From NCBI RefSeq assembly GCF_000347635.1, contig NC_020514.1:3968001-4032000 (forward strand): 64,000 nt of DNA, read 5' to 3'. Of the stretch, positions 1 to 9,726 are shown piece after piece. This stretch comes from Paraglaciecola psychrophila 170 (GTDB lineage Bacteria; Pseudomonadota; Gammaproteobacteria; Enterobacterales; Alteromonadaceae). Position 1 is the stretch's first letter. Each line of letters begins with the position of its first letter. The translations under genes were made by a program, and so were the position numbers. The notes below the pieces were generated by a model. The model was given only the letters and a program-made list of their open reading frames with translations. It ran no database searches and had not been told where the DNA came from.

Positions 1-387
1 TCCAGCACCCACTACTACATTATCTTCTAAGGTTGGGTGTCGCTTTCCTGCAGTCCAACTTGTTCCGCCAAGCGTTACACCATGATACAAGGTCACATCA
101 TTGCCAATTTCTGCAGTTTCACCAATGACCACTCCCATGCCATGGTCAATAAAAAAACGTCGTCCTAGCTTGGCCCCAGGATGAATTTCAATACCCGTAA
201 GCCAACGAGAAAATGTTGAAATGGAACGCGCTAACCATTTCCAGTTGGCCTTCCAAATTTTATGACTTAGACGATGAAACCAAATAGCGTGTAATCCCGG
301 GTAATTAGTGAGTACCTCGAAGGTATTACGTGCAGCTGGGTCACGGTGAAATACACTTTGCACATCTTCTTTCATTCTACTAAACAT
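1..387 (-). CDS. cysE: Serine O-acetyltransferase CysE (partial, C-terminus outside window)
   Basis: The first 129 codons are present, starting at the ATG at 387; the rest lies beyond the window edge. The enzyme acetylates L-serine with acetyl-CoA in the first step of cysteine synthesis, in the cytoplasm. The visible part holds the N-terminal helical domain (starting [18 protein letters not shown]) and the start of the left-handed beta-helix, with the family's [13 protein letters not shown] and YHGVTLGGT stretches; the His of IDHG is the usual catalytic base. It follows trmJ by 12 bases and is probably co-transcribed with it, the usual arrangement in gammaproteobacteria, where iscR often lies nearby. 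Confidence 0.95.
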   Translation of the reverse strand, partial: MFSRMKEDVQSVFHRDPAARNTFEVLTNYPGLHAIWFHRLSHKIWKANWKWLARSISTFSRWLTGIEIHPGAKLGRRFFIDHGMGVVIGETAEIGNDVTLYHGVTLGGTSWTAGKRHPTLEDNVVVGAG

Positions 388-399
388 ATTTAAGGCCTA

Positions 400-1137
400 C
401 TAATCTCGTTCTTTAGCTATTTTATCAACCGATGCCAAGATACCGCGTAAAATATTTAGCTCTTGAGTTTCGGGGCGAGAACGATTGTACAATCGACGTA
501 ATTTGGCCATTACCATACCGGGGTGTTTAGCAATGATGAAATTCGTTTTGATAAGGGTTTGTTCCAAATGGCTATAAAAACCTTCTAGATCTTCAGACAA
601 TGGGTACTCTGTGTCTTCAGGGTGATTTTCTGGATACTGGCCACGTGATAAATTTAAATAAGCCATCCGCACCTCATAACACAACGTTTGAACTGCCGCA
701 GCTAGGTTCAAAGAACTATAGTCAGGATTGGCGGGGATACACACGTGAAAATGACATTGCTGCAGCTCTTCATTACTTAATCCATTATTTTCACGTCCAA
801 ACACCAACGCCACAGGGTACTTGGATACTTCACTTATCATCTTTTCACCGCAGCCTCTTGGCTCTAACATTGGCCAAGATAAAGTGCGAGAACGCGCGCT
901 AGTGCCAATAACTAACCCACAATCAGCAACCGCTTCGGCCAACGTACTCACCGTTTTTGCATTAGCTAGCACGTCACCCGCTCCTGCTGCTAAAGCAATG
1001 GACTTACCATCTGGTGCAGTAATAGGATTAACCAACACCAATTGACTCAATCCCATGGTTTTCATTGCCCTAGCTGCAGAGCCAATGTTGCCTGGATGCG
1101 AGGTATTAACTAACACTATGCGAATATTTTCTAACAT
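400..1137 (-). CDS. trmJ: tRNA (cytidine/uridine-32-2'-O)-methyltransferase TrmJ
   Basis: 245 residues, the usual length. This SPOUT-class enzyme uses S-adenosylmethionine to methylate the 2'-hydroxyl of nucleotide 32 in the anticodon loop of several tRNAs. The three SPOUT motifs are visible: the N-terminal [20 protein letters not shown] (around residues 11-30), [14 protein letters not shown] (around 112-125) and [17 protein letters not shown] (around 134-150), which form the cofactor-binding knot. The C-terminal part is the extension typical of TrmJ. It is first in the trmJ-cysE pair and diverges from suhB. Confidence 0.95.
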   Translation of the reverse strand: MLENIRIVLVNTSHPGNIGSAARAMKTMGLSQLVLVNPITAPDGKSIALAAGAGDVLANAKTVSTLAEAVADCGLVIGTSARSRTLSWPMLEPRGCGEKMISEVSKYPVALVFGRENNGLSNEELQQCHFHVCIPANPDYSSLNLAAAVQTLCYEVRMAYLNLSRGQYPENHPEDTEYPLSEDLEGFYSHLEQTLIKTNFIIAKHPGMVMAKLRRLYNRSRPETQELNILRGILASVDKIAKERD

Positions 1138-1275
1138 GATGAATGGTATCTTTAATTTAGCTGGTCAATTTTGGGTGCGAATAATAACATATACCTATAC
1201 CACCTCAAATGACGTTTTAGCATAATGATGAAATGGATTATGTATCATGAATAGCCGCCACAGAAAATATTCTGA

Positions 1276-1303
1276 TTGCTAAATTTAGTTATATTGATAT
1301 ACT
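1276..1303 (+). promoter_or_regulatory. Probable sigma-70 promoter of suhB
   Basis: TTGCTA (1276-1281) and TATACT (1298-1303) are separated by 16 bases and sit about 80 bases upstream of the suhB start. Both hexamers match the consensus at four or five positions. It is the best candidate in the 248-base divergent gap; no mapping data are available. Confidence 0.45.
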
Positions 1304-1385
1304 GCGCGGCGATTTTTTGTTCAGCTAATTCTATTTATTATTTGCTGAACTATATTTAATGTTCTTTTAAAATTGGTGGTTTACT

Positions 1386-2159
1386 ATGCATCCTATGCTT
1401 AATATAGCGATACGCGCTGCGCGTGCTGCGGGCAATATTATTTCTAGCGGGTTTGACAATCAGACCGACTTGCAAACTGAAGCAAAAGGCGACAACGATT
1501 ACGTTACTCGTATCGATAAAGAAGCCGAACAGGCCATAATTCACAAAATCAAGCTGTCTTATCCAGATCATAGCTTTGTGGGTGAGGAAGGCGGCGTAGT
1601 GGAGGGTGACAATGATTTTAAATGGGTTATTGATCCGTTAGATGGCACCACCAATTTTATTAAAGGCATCCCTCATTTTGCGGTATCGATTGCCCTCATG
1701 CACAAAGGTCGTTTAGATCAAGCTGTTATATTCGATCCAATTCGCGGTGAACTGTTCACAGCAAGCAGAGGCGCAGGCGCCCAGCTTAATGGCTTTCGTA
1801 TTCGTGCCAGTAAAGCAAAAGAATTAAGCCAAACGATCCTTGCCACTTCATTTCCTTTTAAAAACAAGGTCAAGTTACCTCAGTATCAAGAGAGCTTTAA
1901 TAAAATCTTTATGCAAGCTGGCGACATCCGTCGTAGTGGTTCTGCAGCATTGGATTTGGCTTATGTGGCATCCGGTCGTTATGATGGTTATTGGGAAAGT
2001 GGTCTTAAACCTTGGGACATTGCAGCCGGTGAATTAATGGTGCGTGAATCTGGTGGACTGGTTACAGACTTTTCTGGTGGTAACGATCCAATGCATAAAG
2101 GCAGTATCGTTGCTGGCAGCCCTAAAATTGTGCAGATTTTAGTTAAACATTTGAAGTAA
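1386..2159 (+). CDS. suhB: Inositol-1-monophosphatase family protein SuhB
   Basis: 257 residues, slightly shorter than E. coli SuhB (267). It belongs to the Mg-dependent, Li-sensitive inositol monophosphatase family and, by homology, can also act on ribosomal RNA transcription and folding with Nus factors. Metal-binding motifs are intact: GEEGG (66-70), DPLDGTTNF (83-91) and WDIAAGELMVRESGG near residue 210. The start is an ATG; an in-frame second Met at residue 4 is an alternative. It is monocistronic and followed directly by a strong terminator. The suhB/trmJ-cysE divergence is conserved in related bacteria. Confidence 0.95.
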   Translation: MHPMLNIAIRAARAAGNIISSGFDNQTDLQTEAKGDNDYVTRIDKEAEQAIIHKIKLSYPDHSFVGEEGGVVEGDNDFKWVIDPLDGTTNFIKGIPHFAVSIALMHKGRLDQAVIFDPIRGELFTASRGAGAQLNGFRIRASKAKELSQTILATSFPFKNKVKLPQYQESFNKIFMQAGDIRRSGSAALDLAYVASGRYDGYWESGLKPWDIAAGELMVRESGGLVTDFSGGNDPMHKGSIVAGSPKIVQILVKHLK

Positions 2160-2176
2160 AACCTTCATGACTTTTT

Positions 2177-2202
2177 AAGGCGAGCATCAGCTCGCCTTTT
2201 TT
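2177..2202 (+). terminator. Intrinsic terminator of suhB
   Basis: A perfect 9-bp stem (AAGGCGAGC / GCTCGCCTT) with an ATCA loop is followed by six Ts, 17 bases after the suhB stop codon. Confidence 0.93.
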
Positions 2203-2274
2203 GTTTGCCCTCCCCCCTTATACCTTCCTACCATTTGTCTAAACATATAAAAAAGCCAAAGATTAACAACCCTA

Positions 2275-3100
2275 GAATGTTGCACCACCGAGGGGGAAGA
2301 GCGCTAATGCTACACAGAGGAAAAGATAAGCAAATCCCTTTAAACTACTCGAATTAAATAGTTTTGTTGCTTTTCTCTGTGCAGCGAAGCCTCATCTTTC
2401 TCTGTGGTGCAAAATATCCTTAATCTTGGTCATTTCAACATTAAAGCCAAATGATTTTGCACCACCGAGAACACAGAGCGCTAACAACACTACACAGAGG
2501 AAAAGATAAGTAGATCGCATTAAAACACTCGAATCAAGAAGTTCTTTTTTGCTTTTCTCTGTGCAGCGAAGCCTCATCTTTCTCTGTGGTGCAAAATATC
2601 TTTAATCTTGGTCTTTTCGTCATTTAAAGCCAAATGATTTTGCACCACAGAGAACACAGAGCGCTAACAACACTACACAGAGGAAAAGAAAAGTAGATCG
2701 CTTTAAAACACTCAAATTAAGTAGTTCTTTTTGCTTTTCTCTGTGCAGCGAAGCCTCATCTTCCTCTGTGATGCAAAATATCATTAATCTTGGTCTTTTC
2801 AACATTAAAGCCAAATGATTTTGCACCACCGAGAACACAGAGCGCGAACAACGCTACACAGAGGAAAAGATGAAAAGATCGCTTTAAAACACTCAAATCA
2901 AATAGTTCTTATTGCTTTTCTCTGTGCAGCGAAGCCTCATCTTCCTCTGTGGTGCAAAATATCCTTAATCTTGGTCTTTTCAACATTTAAAGCCAAACGA
3001 TTTTGCACCACAGAGAACACAGAGCGCGAACAACGCTGCACAGAGGAAAAGATAAGTAAATCCCTTTAAACTATTCGAATTAAGTAGTTCTTTTTGCTTT
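2275..3100. repeat. Tandem array of five ~182-bp palindromic intergenic repeat units
   Basis: Units start near 2275 (divergent first copy), 2455, 2638, 2819 and 3001, a period of 181-183 bases; the last is cut off at about 3100, where the cusA-like gene ends. Each full unit has a left arm beginning TTTTGCACCACAGAGAACAC, an AT-rich centre (around CTTTAAAACACTCGAATC), a right arm ending CTCTGTGGTGCAAAA that is an imperfect reverse complement of the left arm, and a ~37-base linker ending AAAGCCAAATGA. The arms could fold into long hairpins. Open frames that cross the units are by-products of the repeat. The ACCACAGAG...CTCTGTGGT arms resemble dispersed REP-like repeats of other bacteria; no transposase is present. 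Confidence 0.93.
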
Positions 3101-6100
3101 TCATTTAATAGCTTGTTTGCGCCATAATAGATAAACAACAGGCACAATAATTAACGACAATACTAACGCGCTAGCCATGCCTCCTACCATTGGTGCAGCA
3201 ATTCGACTCATCACTTCTGAGCCCGTGCCTGAGCCATATAAAACCGGTAATAAGCCTATCATTATGGTGGCCACCGTCATCATCACAGGCCTAACCCTCA
3301 GACCCGCGCCAAACATGACCGTATCAACCAACTCTTCGAGACTAGGTTGAGTGTGGTTATTTTTATGGGTTTGCATTAACTCACCATAGGACTGGTTGAG
3401 ATACACCAACATGATCACACCTATTTCTGCTGCCACACCGGCCAATGCAATAAAACCAACACCCGATGCCACTGAAAGATTAAAGCCTTCTAAGTATAGC
3501 AACCAAACACCCCCGATTAGGGCCAAAGGCAACGTGCCAATGATAATGGCGACTTCAGGAAGACTGCGAAAGTTTAGATACAGTAAAACAATGATAATCG
3601 CCAGTGTTAAGGGTAATACATAGGCCAGTTTCTCTTTAGCCCGCTGCATATATTCATATTGCCCTGCCCAAGTTAAGCTATACCCCGCTGGCAAATCCAA
3701 CTCTGACGATAACTTTTGGGTAGCATTTTCAACGTAGCTTCCAACATCAATGTCTTTAATATCAATATAGGTCCAGCCATTTATTCGCGCATTCTCACTT
3801 TTTATTCCAGGCGGGCCATCTTCTATGTATATTTTTGCTACGTCACCTAAAGCTATGCGTTGACCACTGGGCGTGACAATCGGTAACAATGCGAGTTGTT
3901 CTGGTGAATCCCGATAACTTTGTAGGTAACGCAAGTTAATGGGATAACGCTCCAAGCCTTCTACCGATTCGGACACATTCATACCGCCAATAGCAGTCGA
4001 TATAACTTGTTGAACATCTGAAATATTGAGACCGTAACGAGATGCAAGTTCACGCTTAATATCAACCTTAATATAACGCCCACCTGCGACCCTTTCTGAG
4101 TACACCGATGCTGTACCCGGTATCTGTGAAAGAATTTGCTCAATGTCTTTTCCAATGCGTTGAATAACAGCTAAATCACCACCTGCTACTTTTATACCCA
4201 CGGGTGTCTTAATACCTGTTGCGAGCATATCGATGCGGGTTTTTATTGGCATCACCCACGCATTTGTCAAACCAGGAATTTGAACTAGCTTATCCAGTTC
4301 TTCGCGCAGCTTTTCGGTTGTCATACCTGCACGCCATTCGTCTTGTGGCTTAAGCTTAATGAAGGTCTCTATCATTGTCAGAGGCGCAGGATCAGTAGCC
4401 GTTTCGGCGCGACCTATTTTACCGAATACATGTTTGACTTCAGGTACGGTGGCAATCAGTTTATCTGTTTGTTGTAAAATCTCACGAGCCTTACCTATTG
4501 ATAAACCAGCATAAGTAGTCGGCATATACATTAAATCGCCTTCATCCAAAGGAGGAATAAATTCACTTCCAAGTTTATTAATAGGATAAAAGCCCACCAC
4601 AGCAACCATCAACATAATCACCATAGTACTCTTAGGGTTATTTAGCACTAAACGTAATACAGGAAGGTAAATAGCCACTAATAATCTGTTTAAAGGGTTT
4701 TTCTTTTCGCTCACAATTTTACCGCGAATGAAATATCCCATCAGCACAGGCACTAAGGTAATGGCTAAACCTGCTGAGGCAGCCATGGCGTAAGTTTTAG
4801 TATAGGCAAGTGGAGCAAACATTCTGCCTTCCTGTGCCTCTAAAATAAACACCGGCAAGAAGCTCACTGTGATGATCAATAAGCTAAAAAATAACGCAGG
4901 CCCTACTTCAGAAGCAGACTTTGCCACTATCTGCCAACGGTTGTCATTGGTAAGGGGATTTTTTTCAATGTGTTTATGCATGTTTTCAATCATCACTATT
5001 GCGCCATCGGTCATCGCACCAATAGCTATTGCAATGCCCCCTAGTGACATAATATTAGCGTTAACGCCTTGCCAATACATAATGATAAACGACACTAAAA
5101 TACCTATCGGCAAACTAATAATAGCCACAATAGATGAACGAATATGAAACAAAAACGCCGCGCACACTAAAGCAACAATCAGTAGTTCCTCACCTAGTTT
5201 CGACCATAGATTATCCACCGCCCGAGTAATCAAATCTGAACGGTCATACACCGTCACAATTTCAACTCCCTCTGGTAAGCTATCTTTTAAAGTTGCTAAT
5301 TTTTGCTTCACCCCGGCAATGGTTTGTTGTGCATTTTCACCGAAGCGCATCACCACTACAGCACCTGCCACTTCGCCTTCACCATCAAGCTCTGCAATGC
5401 CTCTGCGCATTTGTGGACCAAGGCGAATATCCGCGACGTCTCTGAGTAACAAAGGCGTGCCTTTAATATTCAAACCCAAGGGAATAAGGGCTAAGTCTTG
5501 AATCGATTGAATGTACCCAGAAGCACTGACCATATATTCAGCTTCAGCCATTTCAATCACAGAGGCCCCCACTTCCTGATTGCCCTGTTTGATGGCTAGT
5601 TGAATAAGACTTAATGGGATGTCATAGGCACGTAATTTGTCTGGGTCGACTATAATTTGATACTGCTTTACCATCCCCCCAATCGAAGCGACTTCAGATA
5701 CCCCAGACACTGTCTGCAGCTCAAATTTGAGAAACCAATCTTGAATTGAACGTAACTGACTAAGATCATGCTTACCGGTTCGGTCTATTAATGCATACAA
5801 ATAAATCCAGCCCACACCAGTTGCATCAGGGCCTAGTTGCGGCTTTGCTGCTGCAGGTAGACGTGGCGCGACTTGTGACAGATATTCCATCACTCTGCTG
5901 CGCGCCCAATAGAGGTCGGTTTTATCATCAAAGATGATGTACACAAAAGAATCACCAAAAAATGAAAACCCACGCACCGTTTTTGCCCCAGGGACTGACA
6001 ACATTGCAGTAGTCAGAGGGTAAGTCACCTGATCTTCGATTACTTGGGGAGACTGCCCAGGATAACTGGTCTTAATGATAACTTGCACATCAGACAAATC

Positions 6101-6220
6101 AGGTAGGGCATCAACAGGTGTATTACGTATCGCAAACAACCCAAAGCCAATAATGATAAACGTAGCCAGCAATACAAAAAACCTATTGCTAATTGACCAA
6201 TGAATAACGCGTTCAATCAT
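3101..6220 (-). CDS. cusA: Cu(I)/Ag(I) efflux RND pump, CusA-like inner-membrane subunit
   Basis: 1039 residues, normal for a heavy-metal RND pump; it is the proton-driven inner-membrane component of a trimeric efflux system spanning the envelope. The N-terminus with TPVDALPDLSDVQVIIKTSY and SVPGAKTVRGFS closely follows E. coli CusA. The three Met positions that bind Cu/Ag in CusA are present in context (DLMYMPTT, PLTMIET, RIDMLATGIK), which favours monovalent copper/silver over Zn/Co/Cd. Twelve membrane segments are expected, with the large periplasmic loops visible between them. Its start overlaps the cusB-like stop by 8 bases, so the two are translationally coupled. The stop codon abuts the repeat array. 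Confidence 0.93.
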   Translation of the reverse strand: MIERVIHWSISNRFFVLLATFIIIGFGLFAIRNTPVDALPDLSDVQVIIKTSYPGQSPQVIEDQVTYPLTTAMLSVPGAKTVRGFSFFGDSFVYIIFDDKTDLYWARSRVMEYLSQVAPRLPAAAKPQLGPDATGVGWIYLYALIDRTGKHDLSQLRSIQDWFLKFELQTVSGVSEVASIGGMVKQYQIIVDPDKLRAYDIPLSLIQLAIKQGNQEVGASVIEMAEAEYMVSASGYIQSIQDLALIPLGLNIKGTPLLLRDVADIRLGPQMRRGIAELDGEGEVAGAVVVMRFGENAQQTIAGVKQKLATLKDSLPEGVEIVTVYDRSDLITRAVDNLWSKLGEELLIVALVCAAFLFHIRSSIVAIISLPIGILVSFIIMYWQGVNANIMSLGGIAIAIGAMTDGAIVMIENMHKHIEKNPLTNDNRWQIVAKSASEVGPALFFSLLIITVSFLPVFILEAQEGRMFAPLAYTKTYAMAASAGLAITLVPVLMGYFIRGKIVSEKKNPLNRLLVAIYLPVLRLVLNNPKSTMVIMLMVAVVGFYPINKLGSEFIPPLDEGDLMYMPTTYAGLSIGKAREILQQTDKLIATVPEVKHVFGKIGRAETATDPAPLTMIETFIKLKPQDEWRAGMTTEKLREELDKLVQIPGLTNAWVMPIKTRIDMLATGIKTPVGIKVAGGDLAVIQRIGKDIEQILSQIPGTASVYSERVAGGRYIKVDIKRELASRYGLNISDVQQVISTAIGGMNVSESVEGLERYPINLRYLQSYRDSPEQLALLPIVTPSGQRIALGDVAKIYIEDGPPGIKSENARINGWTYIDIKDIDVGSYVENATQKLSSELDLPAGYSLTWAGQYEYMQRAKEKLAYVLPLTLAIIIVLLYLNFRSLPEVAIIIGTLPLALIGGVWLLYLEGFNLSVASGVGFIALAGVAAEIGVIMLVYLNQSYGELMQTHKNNHTQPSLEELVDTVMFGAGLRVRPVMMTVATIMIGLLPVLYGSGTGSEVMSRIAAPMVGGMASALVLSLIIVPVVYLLWRKQAIK

Positions 6221-7730
6221 GATTATGCTCCTGAGGAGTTAACGCAAAATCAGTGATCAAGAAGTCACCGTCTCGAATTTCAAAAGTGAAGTGTATTTTG
6301 TCACCTTGTTGTAATTCGGTTAGAGACACACTATCGGCAAAAACAAAATCTAACGTTGCCGCACCGCGCCCCCACTTTTCAATAGGCCCACGACTAATAT
6401 TCGCCACCCGAGTCTGCAGGTTGATTTGGTTAATCACACCTTCAACATCTGCTGAGTCTACGTTGTCAGGGGCGTCGTCATCTTGAATCTTATCTGCTTT
6501 TTTATATTGAATATTATCTTCTGGTGCTAAAGACATACGCATAAAATCAGATTGGATACTGCTTTCAGAGTCCAATAAAAACTGCGCTGAAATCACCACT
6601 TGCTCACCCACTTCAACGCCATCTAATATTTGCGCAAACTGATTGGTGACTTGTCCCAGACTCACCTCAACAGATTTGTATTGGCCTTTTCCCACAACTA
6701 ACACCACTCGATTTTGAGTCCCGGTGCGAATAACCGCTTCTTTAGGTACCAATAATTTTTGCTGTGTAGAGTCGTTATGAATGATGACCTGTGCAAACAT
6801 ATTTGGCTTAAGCAACATATCCTCATTGGCAAAACGTAACCTGACACTCAGCGTCCGAGTTTGAGCGTCCAGTGTCGGGTAGACATAATCAACTTGCCCT
6901 TGCCATGTTTTTCCCGGCACGAAGCCCAGCGTCATAGTAACCAACTGACCGACCTTAACCTGTGCTGCTTGACGTTCAAATACCTCAGCTTTGACCCACA
7001 CATCATCCAATGCACCGATAGACATTAAAGTGGTGCCAGGTTTTACGAAAAAACCTTCCCTAATGGCTAGGTTGTCGATCACCCCTGATTGCGGAGCCTT
7101 AAACACGATGGTTTGTTGCACTACCTGATTGGTTTTAAGTTGTCGTAAGCTTTCTGCGGGCATTTGTAATGCTAACAAGCGACTTTCTGCCGCTAGCGTT
7201 AACTCTTGATTGTTGCGCTTTTTGGCTAGAAGATACTCCTCCTGTGCATTTACAAGTTCAGGTGAATATAAAGCATAAAGAGGCTCGCCTTTACTCACCT
7301 GCTCACCCGCGGCTTTGATGTAAAGCTTTTCTATCCAGCCCTCAACACGAGGATGCACATGCAACAGATTATTTTCATTGTATTGCACGTAACCTACGGT
7401 TTTAATACTCTCCTGAAGTATCGCTAGCTTAACCGTTGCAGTTCTAACACCTAAATTATTGACTACACTTGGCGAAATTCGCACCACACCAGGATCGTCA
7501 TCTTTCGTAGAGTCTGCAAAAACAGGCACTAGGTCCATGCCCATAGGTGACTGTCCAGGTTCGTCACGTCGATAATTGGGATCCATAGGTGCTACCCAAT
7601 ATAGAGGGTTAGGCTCTGCAGAGCTGGATGTAGTCATATCCATTTCTGTGGATAAAAATTGTGAGTAAATAGTCGCGGTTAATATGGCGCCGCCAACGCC
7701 TCCAACAATTACGGCATATAACGTTTTCAT
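6213..7730 (-). CDS. cusB: Cu(I)/Ag(I) efflux periplasmic adaptor, CusB-like, with N-terminal metal motif and C-terminal CusF-like domain
   Basis: 505 residues, longer than E. coli CusB because of added end domains. Residues 1-25 form a membrane anchor or signal. Residues 44-70 hold a heavy-metal-binding motif (YWVAPMDPNY...SPMGMDLVP) in its cysteine-free form, rich in Met. The middle is the membrane-fusion hairpin, lipoyl and beta-barrel region (GWIEKLYIKAAGEQVSKGEPL; FKAPQSGVIDNLAIREGFFV) that links the pump to the outer-membrane channel. Residues about 428-505 resemble the small metallochaperone CusF, but the usual His and paired Met ligands are missing (KWGRGAATLDF where CusF has a WPxMTM-type site). 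It overlaps both neighbours by a few bases, so it belongs to one operon. Confidence 0.92.
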   Translation of the reverse strand: MKTLYAVIVGGVGGAILTATIYSQFLSTEMDMTTSSSAEPNPLYWVAPMDPNYRRDEPGQSPMGMDLVPVFADSTKDDDPGVVRISPSVVNNLGVRTATVKLAILQESIKTVGYVQYNENNLLHVHPRVEGWIEKLYIKAAGEQVSKGEPLYALYSPELVNAQEEYLLAKKRNNQELTLAAESRLLALQMPAESLRQLKTNQVVQQTIVFKAPQSGVIDNLAIREGFFVKPGTTLMSIGALDDVWVKAEVFERQAAQVKVGQLVTMTLGFVPGKTWQGQVDYVYPTLDAQTRTLSVRLRFANEDMLLKPNMFAQVIIHNDSTQQKLLVPKEAVIRTGTQNRVVLVVGKGQYKSVEVSLGQVTNQFAQILDGVEVGEQVVISAQFLLDSESSIQSDFMRMSLAPEDNIQYKKADKIQDDDAPDNVDSADVEGVINQINLQTRVANISRGPIEKWGRGAATLDFVFADSVSLTELQQGDKIHFTFEIRDGDFLITDFALTPQEHNHD

Positions 7731-9124
7731 CGATACTCTCCCTGGGGAAATGAATTTGTGTGGCCATCTAAAAAATACCCAAGTTGCATGCGTATTTTGT
7801 GCTTTTCAATTTGAATATCGATCAGATCGATTTGCGCAGTGAGCTGAGCAATACGAGCACGCATCACGTCTGAAAAGTCGCCATCATCATGGGTATAGGC
7901 GTTCAAAGACGCATCAGCTTGCTCTTGAATTTGTGGCAATATAGCGTTTAAAAAGCCATCTTCACGTTGTCCAAAGCGGATTTCTTGTTGGTATAAACTT
8001 AACATTTTGGCCAGCATTCGTTGCTGTAATAAACGTTTATCGGTCTCTATTGCTTGTGATGTTAGGCGAGATGCAGCCACTTCACTGTCTTGTTGTGCAG
8101 AACCAAAAATAGGAATATCCACAGTAATACCAAGAGAAAAGAAGTCAGCACGACTTTGCCCAAGTGGGTCGTCATCTCGGTAGGCATAACTGGCGTTCAC
8201 ACCCCACTGAGGTTTGTATTTTTGTTTCGCTAACTTAACGGCCGTGTTGCCTGCCTTAGCTGATTGTTCGATAGCAAGTAGGGAGGGATGACGCCCTAAT
8301 AAGTGCAACAATCCCATGTTGTCGGTTCGTTCTAAAAGTAGCTTTATGTCAGCACCCAGTTCAGGGGATAATGGCAGTGCAATGTTTTCTACAAATGTGT
8401 CAGATACTGCCAGTTGCGCAGATGCGGGAAGCCATTCAGACAAGTTTGTCAGTGCGCTATCACGCTGGCTATTTACAGCGGTTAATCTGTCATCTAATCG
8501 TGCCAACTCAAGTTTTGCGCTTATGACATCTTGTTGTCGAGTATTACCTTGAGCAGATGAATAACTCGCTTTTACGATATCGACTAATTGCTCGAAGAGC
8601 ACCCGATCACGCTTAATCAAGCGGATTATTTGATCAGCTTTAGTCGCATCTAACCAAAGTTGTGAAACAGTCACCAGTATTTTTGCTTTTCTATCTTCTC
8701 GTTGATATGGATATTGGTCAGCCTGATAGCTGAGTTGTTGTTGCTTAATAGCCAAACTGTCACCACGAGGAAAGGCTTGAGCTATTCCCAGTTTAAACTG
8801 CGTCATGGGCTCTTGGTTAAATGCAAATCCATCAGATGGCAAATTTAGCAAGCCCATTGAAAGCATCGGGTCTGGTAAATAATTGGCTGCTTTACTCGAG
8901 GCTCTAAGCGCTTTTTCTTGCAGCTGATTTCCCGTTAACCAAGGATCATGCTGAATCGCTATTTTTACCGCGTCTTGCATAGTTATACTTGGGATAGTTG
9001 TACTTTTGATAGGAGTGCTTTGGATAGTTGTGTCCGCAAATACGCCAAAGGATAAAGTACCAATCAGCGCTAAAAACATACGCAGCGATGACCACGAATT
9101 ATGGAATTTATGTGTCTGTTGCAT
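7727..9124 (-). CDS. cusC: TolC-family outer-membrane efflux channel, CusC-like
   Basis: 465 residues with an N-terminal signal peptide (hydrophobic run around 15-30 ending at FGVFADT). Two outer-membrane efflux protein repeats rich in Gln, Ala and Leu coiled-coil heptads are visible (for example SMGLLNLPSDGFAFNQEPMT and VDIPIFGSAQQDSEVAASRL). It should form the trimeric outer-membrane duct of the Cu/Ag pump. The stop overlaps the cusB-like start (ATGA type), typical of translational coupling. No lipobox cysteine is seen, unlike E. coli CusC. Confidence 0.88.
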   Translation of the reverse strand: MQQTHKFHNSWSSLRMFLALIGTLSFGVFADTTIQSTPIKSTTIPSITMQDAVKIAIQHDPWLTGNQLQEKALRASSKAANYLPDPMLSMGLLNLPSDGFAFNQEPMTQFKLGIAQAFPRGDSLAIKQQQLSYQADQYPYQREDRKAKILVTVSQLWLDATKADQIIRLIKRDRVLFEQLVDIVKASYSSAQGNTRQQDVISAKLELARLDDRLTAVNSQRDSALTNLSEWLPASAQLAVSDTFVENIALPLSPELGADIKLLLERTDNMGLLHLLGRHPSLLAIEQSAKAGNTAVKLAKQKYKPQWGVNASYAYRDDDPLGQSRADFFSLGITVDIPIFGSAQQDSEVAASRLTSQAIETDKRLLQQRMLAKMLSLYQQEIRFGQREDGFLNAILPQIQEQADASLNAYTHDDGDFSDVMRARIAQLTAQIDLIDIQIEKHKIRMQLGYFLDGHTNSFPQGEYR

Positions 9125-9255
9125 GGTTAATCCATGTTGCCTAGTTATGCCAAACGCAACAATGCTAGGGAATTAAATTCAAGGGGAAACTCGGCGCGAA
9201 CGCCAGCTAATAAGGAACGCAGTCACTGTCTATTTAAAGACGGATCTGTCCTGTG

Positions 9256-9660
9256 TTAGCCAATAATAGGGGGTCTACGTAGAGAGGCCTGAAATGCGTC
9301 TTGTATTGAAAACAGGTAAAAACCTGATGAGTCTGACACTATGTTTACAGCGGTGACGCTAATAAATTGAGTAAATGTTACAGAGGCACATGTGCCTGTA
9401 AGACAACTACATTCTTGATCGCAACAGTCCATAGCCATGTCTTGTTGCGTATTCATATGCATACTATGTAGCATATGAATATTCATCTCAGCCTCAAGCG
9501 GGCTGTGAAGCATCGGGTCCATACTTTCGGGGTCCATATCACCGACATGCGGTCTACTAGAATGAGCATTGGATTCACAAGGCGCAAACGCATAGGCGTA
9601 TGACTGACTGATTAACAGTGCCATAATCAAAACCCATGTCGAAACCTTATTTGTCACCAA
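9256..9660 (-). CDS. Small secreted His/Met/Cys-rich protein of the copper efflux operon
   Basis: 134 residues. An N-terminal signal peptide (WVLIMALLISQSYAYAFA) is followed by a low-complexity segment (around 28-92) with about nine Met, six His and six Cys, including DMDPESMDPML, HMLHSMHMN and the cluster CCDQECSC. The C-terminus ends in LRRPPIIG. Such composition suits binding of Cu(I)/Ag(I) in the periplasm. It is the first gene ahead of the cusC-like gene, with a 131-base gap. Small Cys/His proteins often precede copper efflux genes in marine gammaproteobacteria, but I cannot assign a named family. Chaperone or sensor roles are inference. Confidence 0.75.
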   Translation of the reverse strand: MVTNKVSTWVLIMALLISQSYAYAFAPCESNAHSSRPHVGDMDPESMDPMLHSPLEAEMNIHMLHSMHMNTQQDMAMDCCDQECSCLTGTCASVTFTQFISVTAVNIVSDSSGFYLFSIQDAFQASLRRPPIIG

Positions 9661-9726
9661 CTGACCTTTTCCCGCTCACTAATAAATTAGAGGATACCAT
9701 AATATGAAAAGCTGTCTATTTTGAAA

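Noticed and set aside
2392..3069. Open frames across the repeat array encoding similar short hydrophobic peptides
   Set aside because: They recur only because the DNA unit repeats; no ribosome sites, and frames differ between copies.
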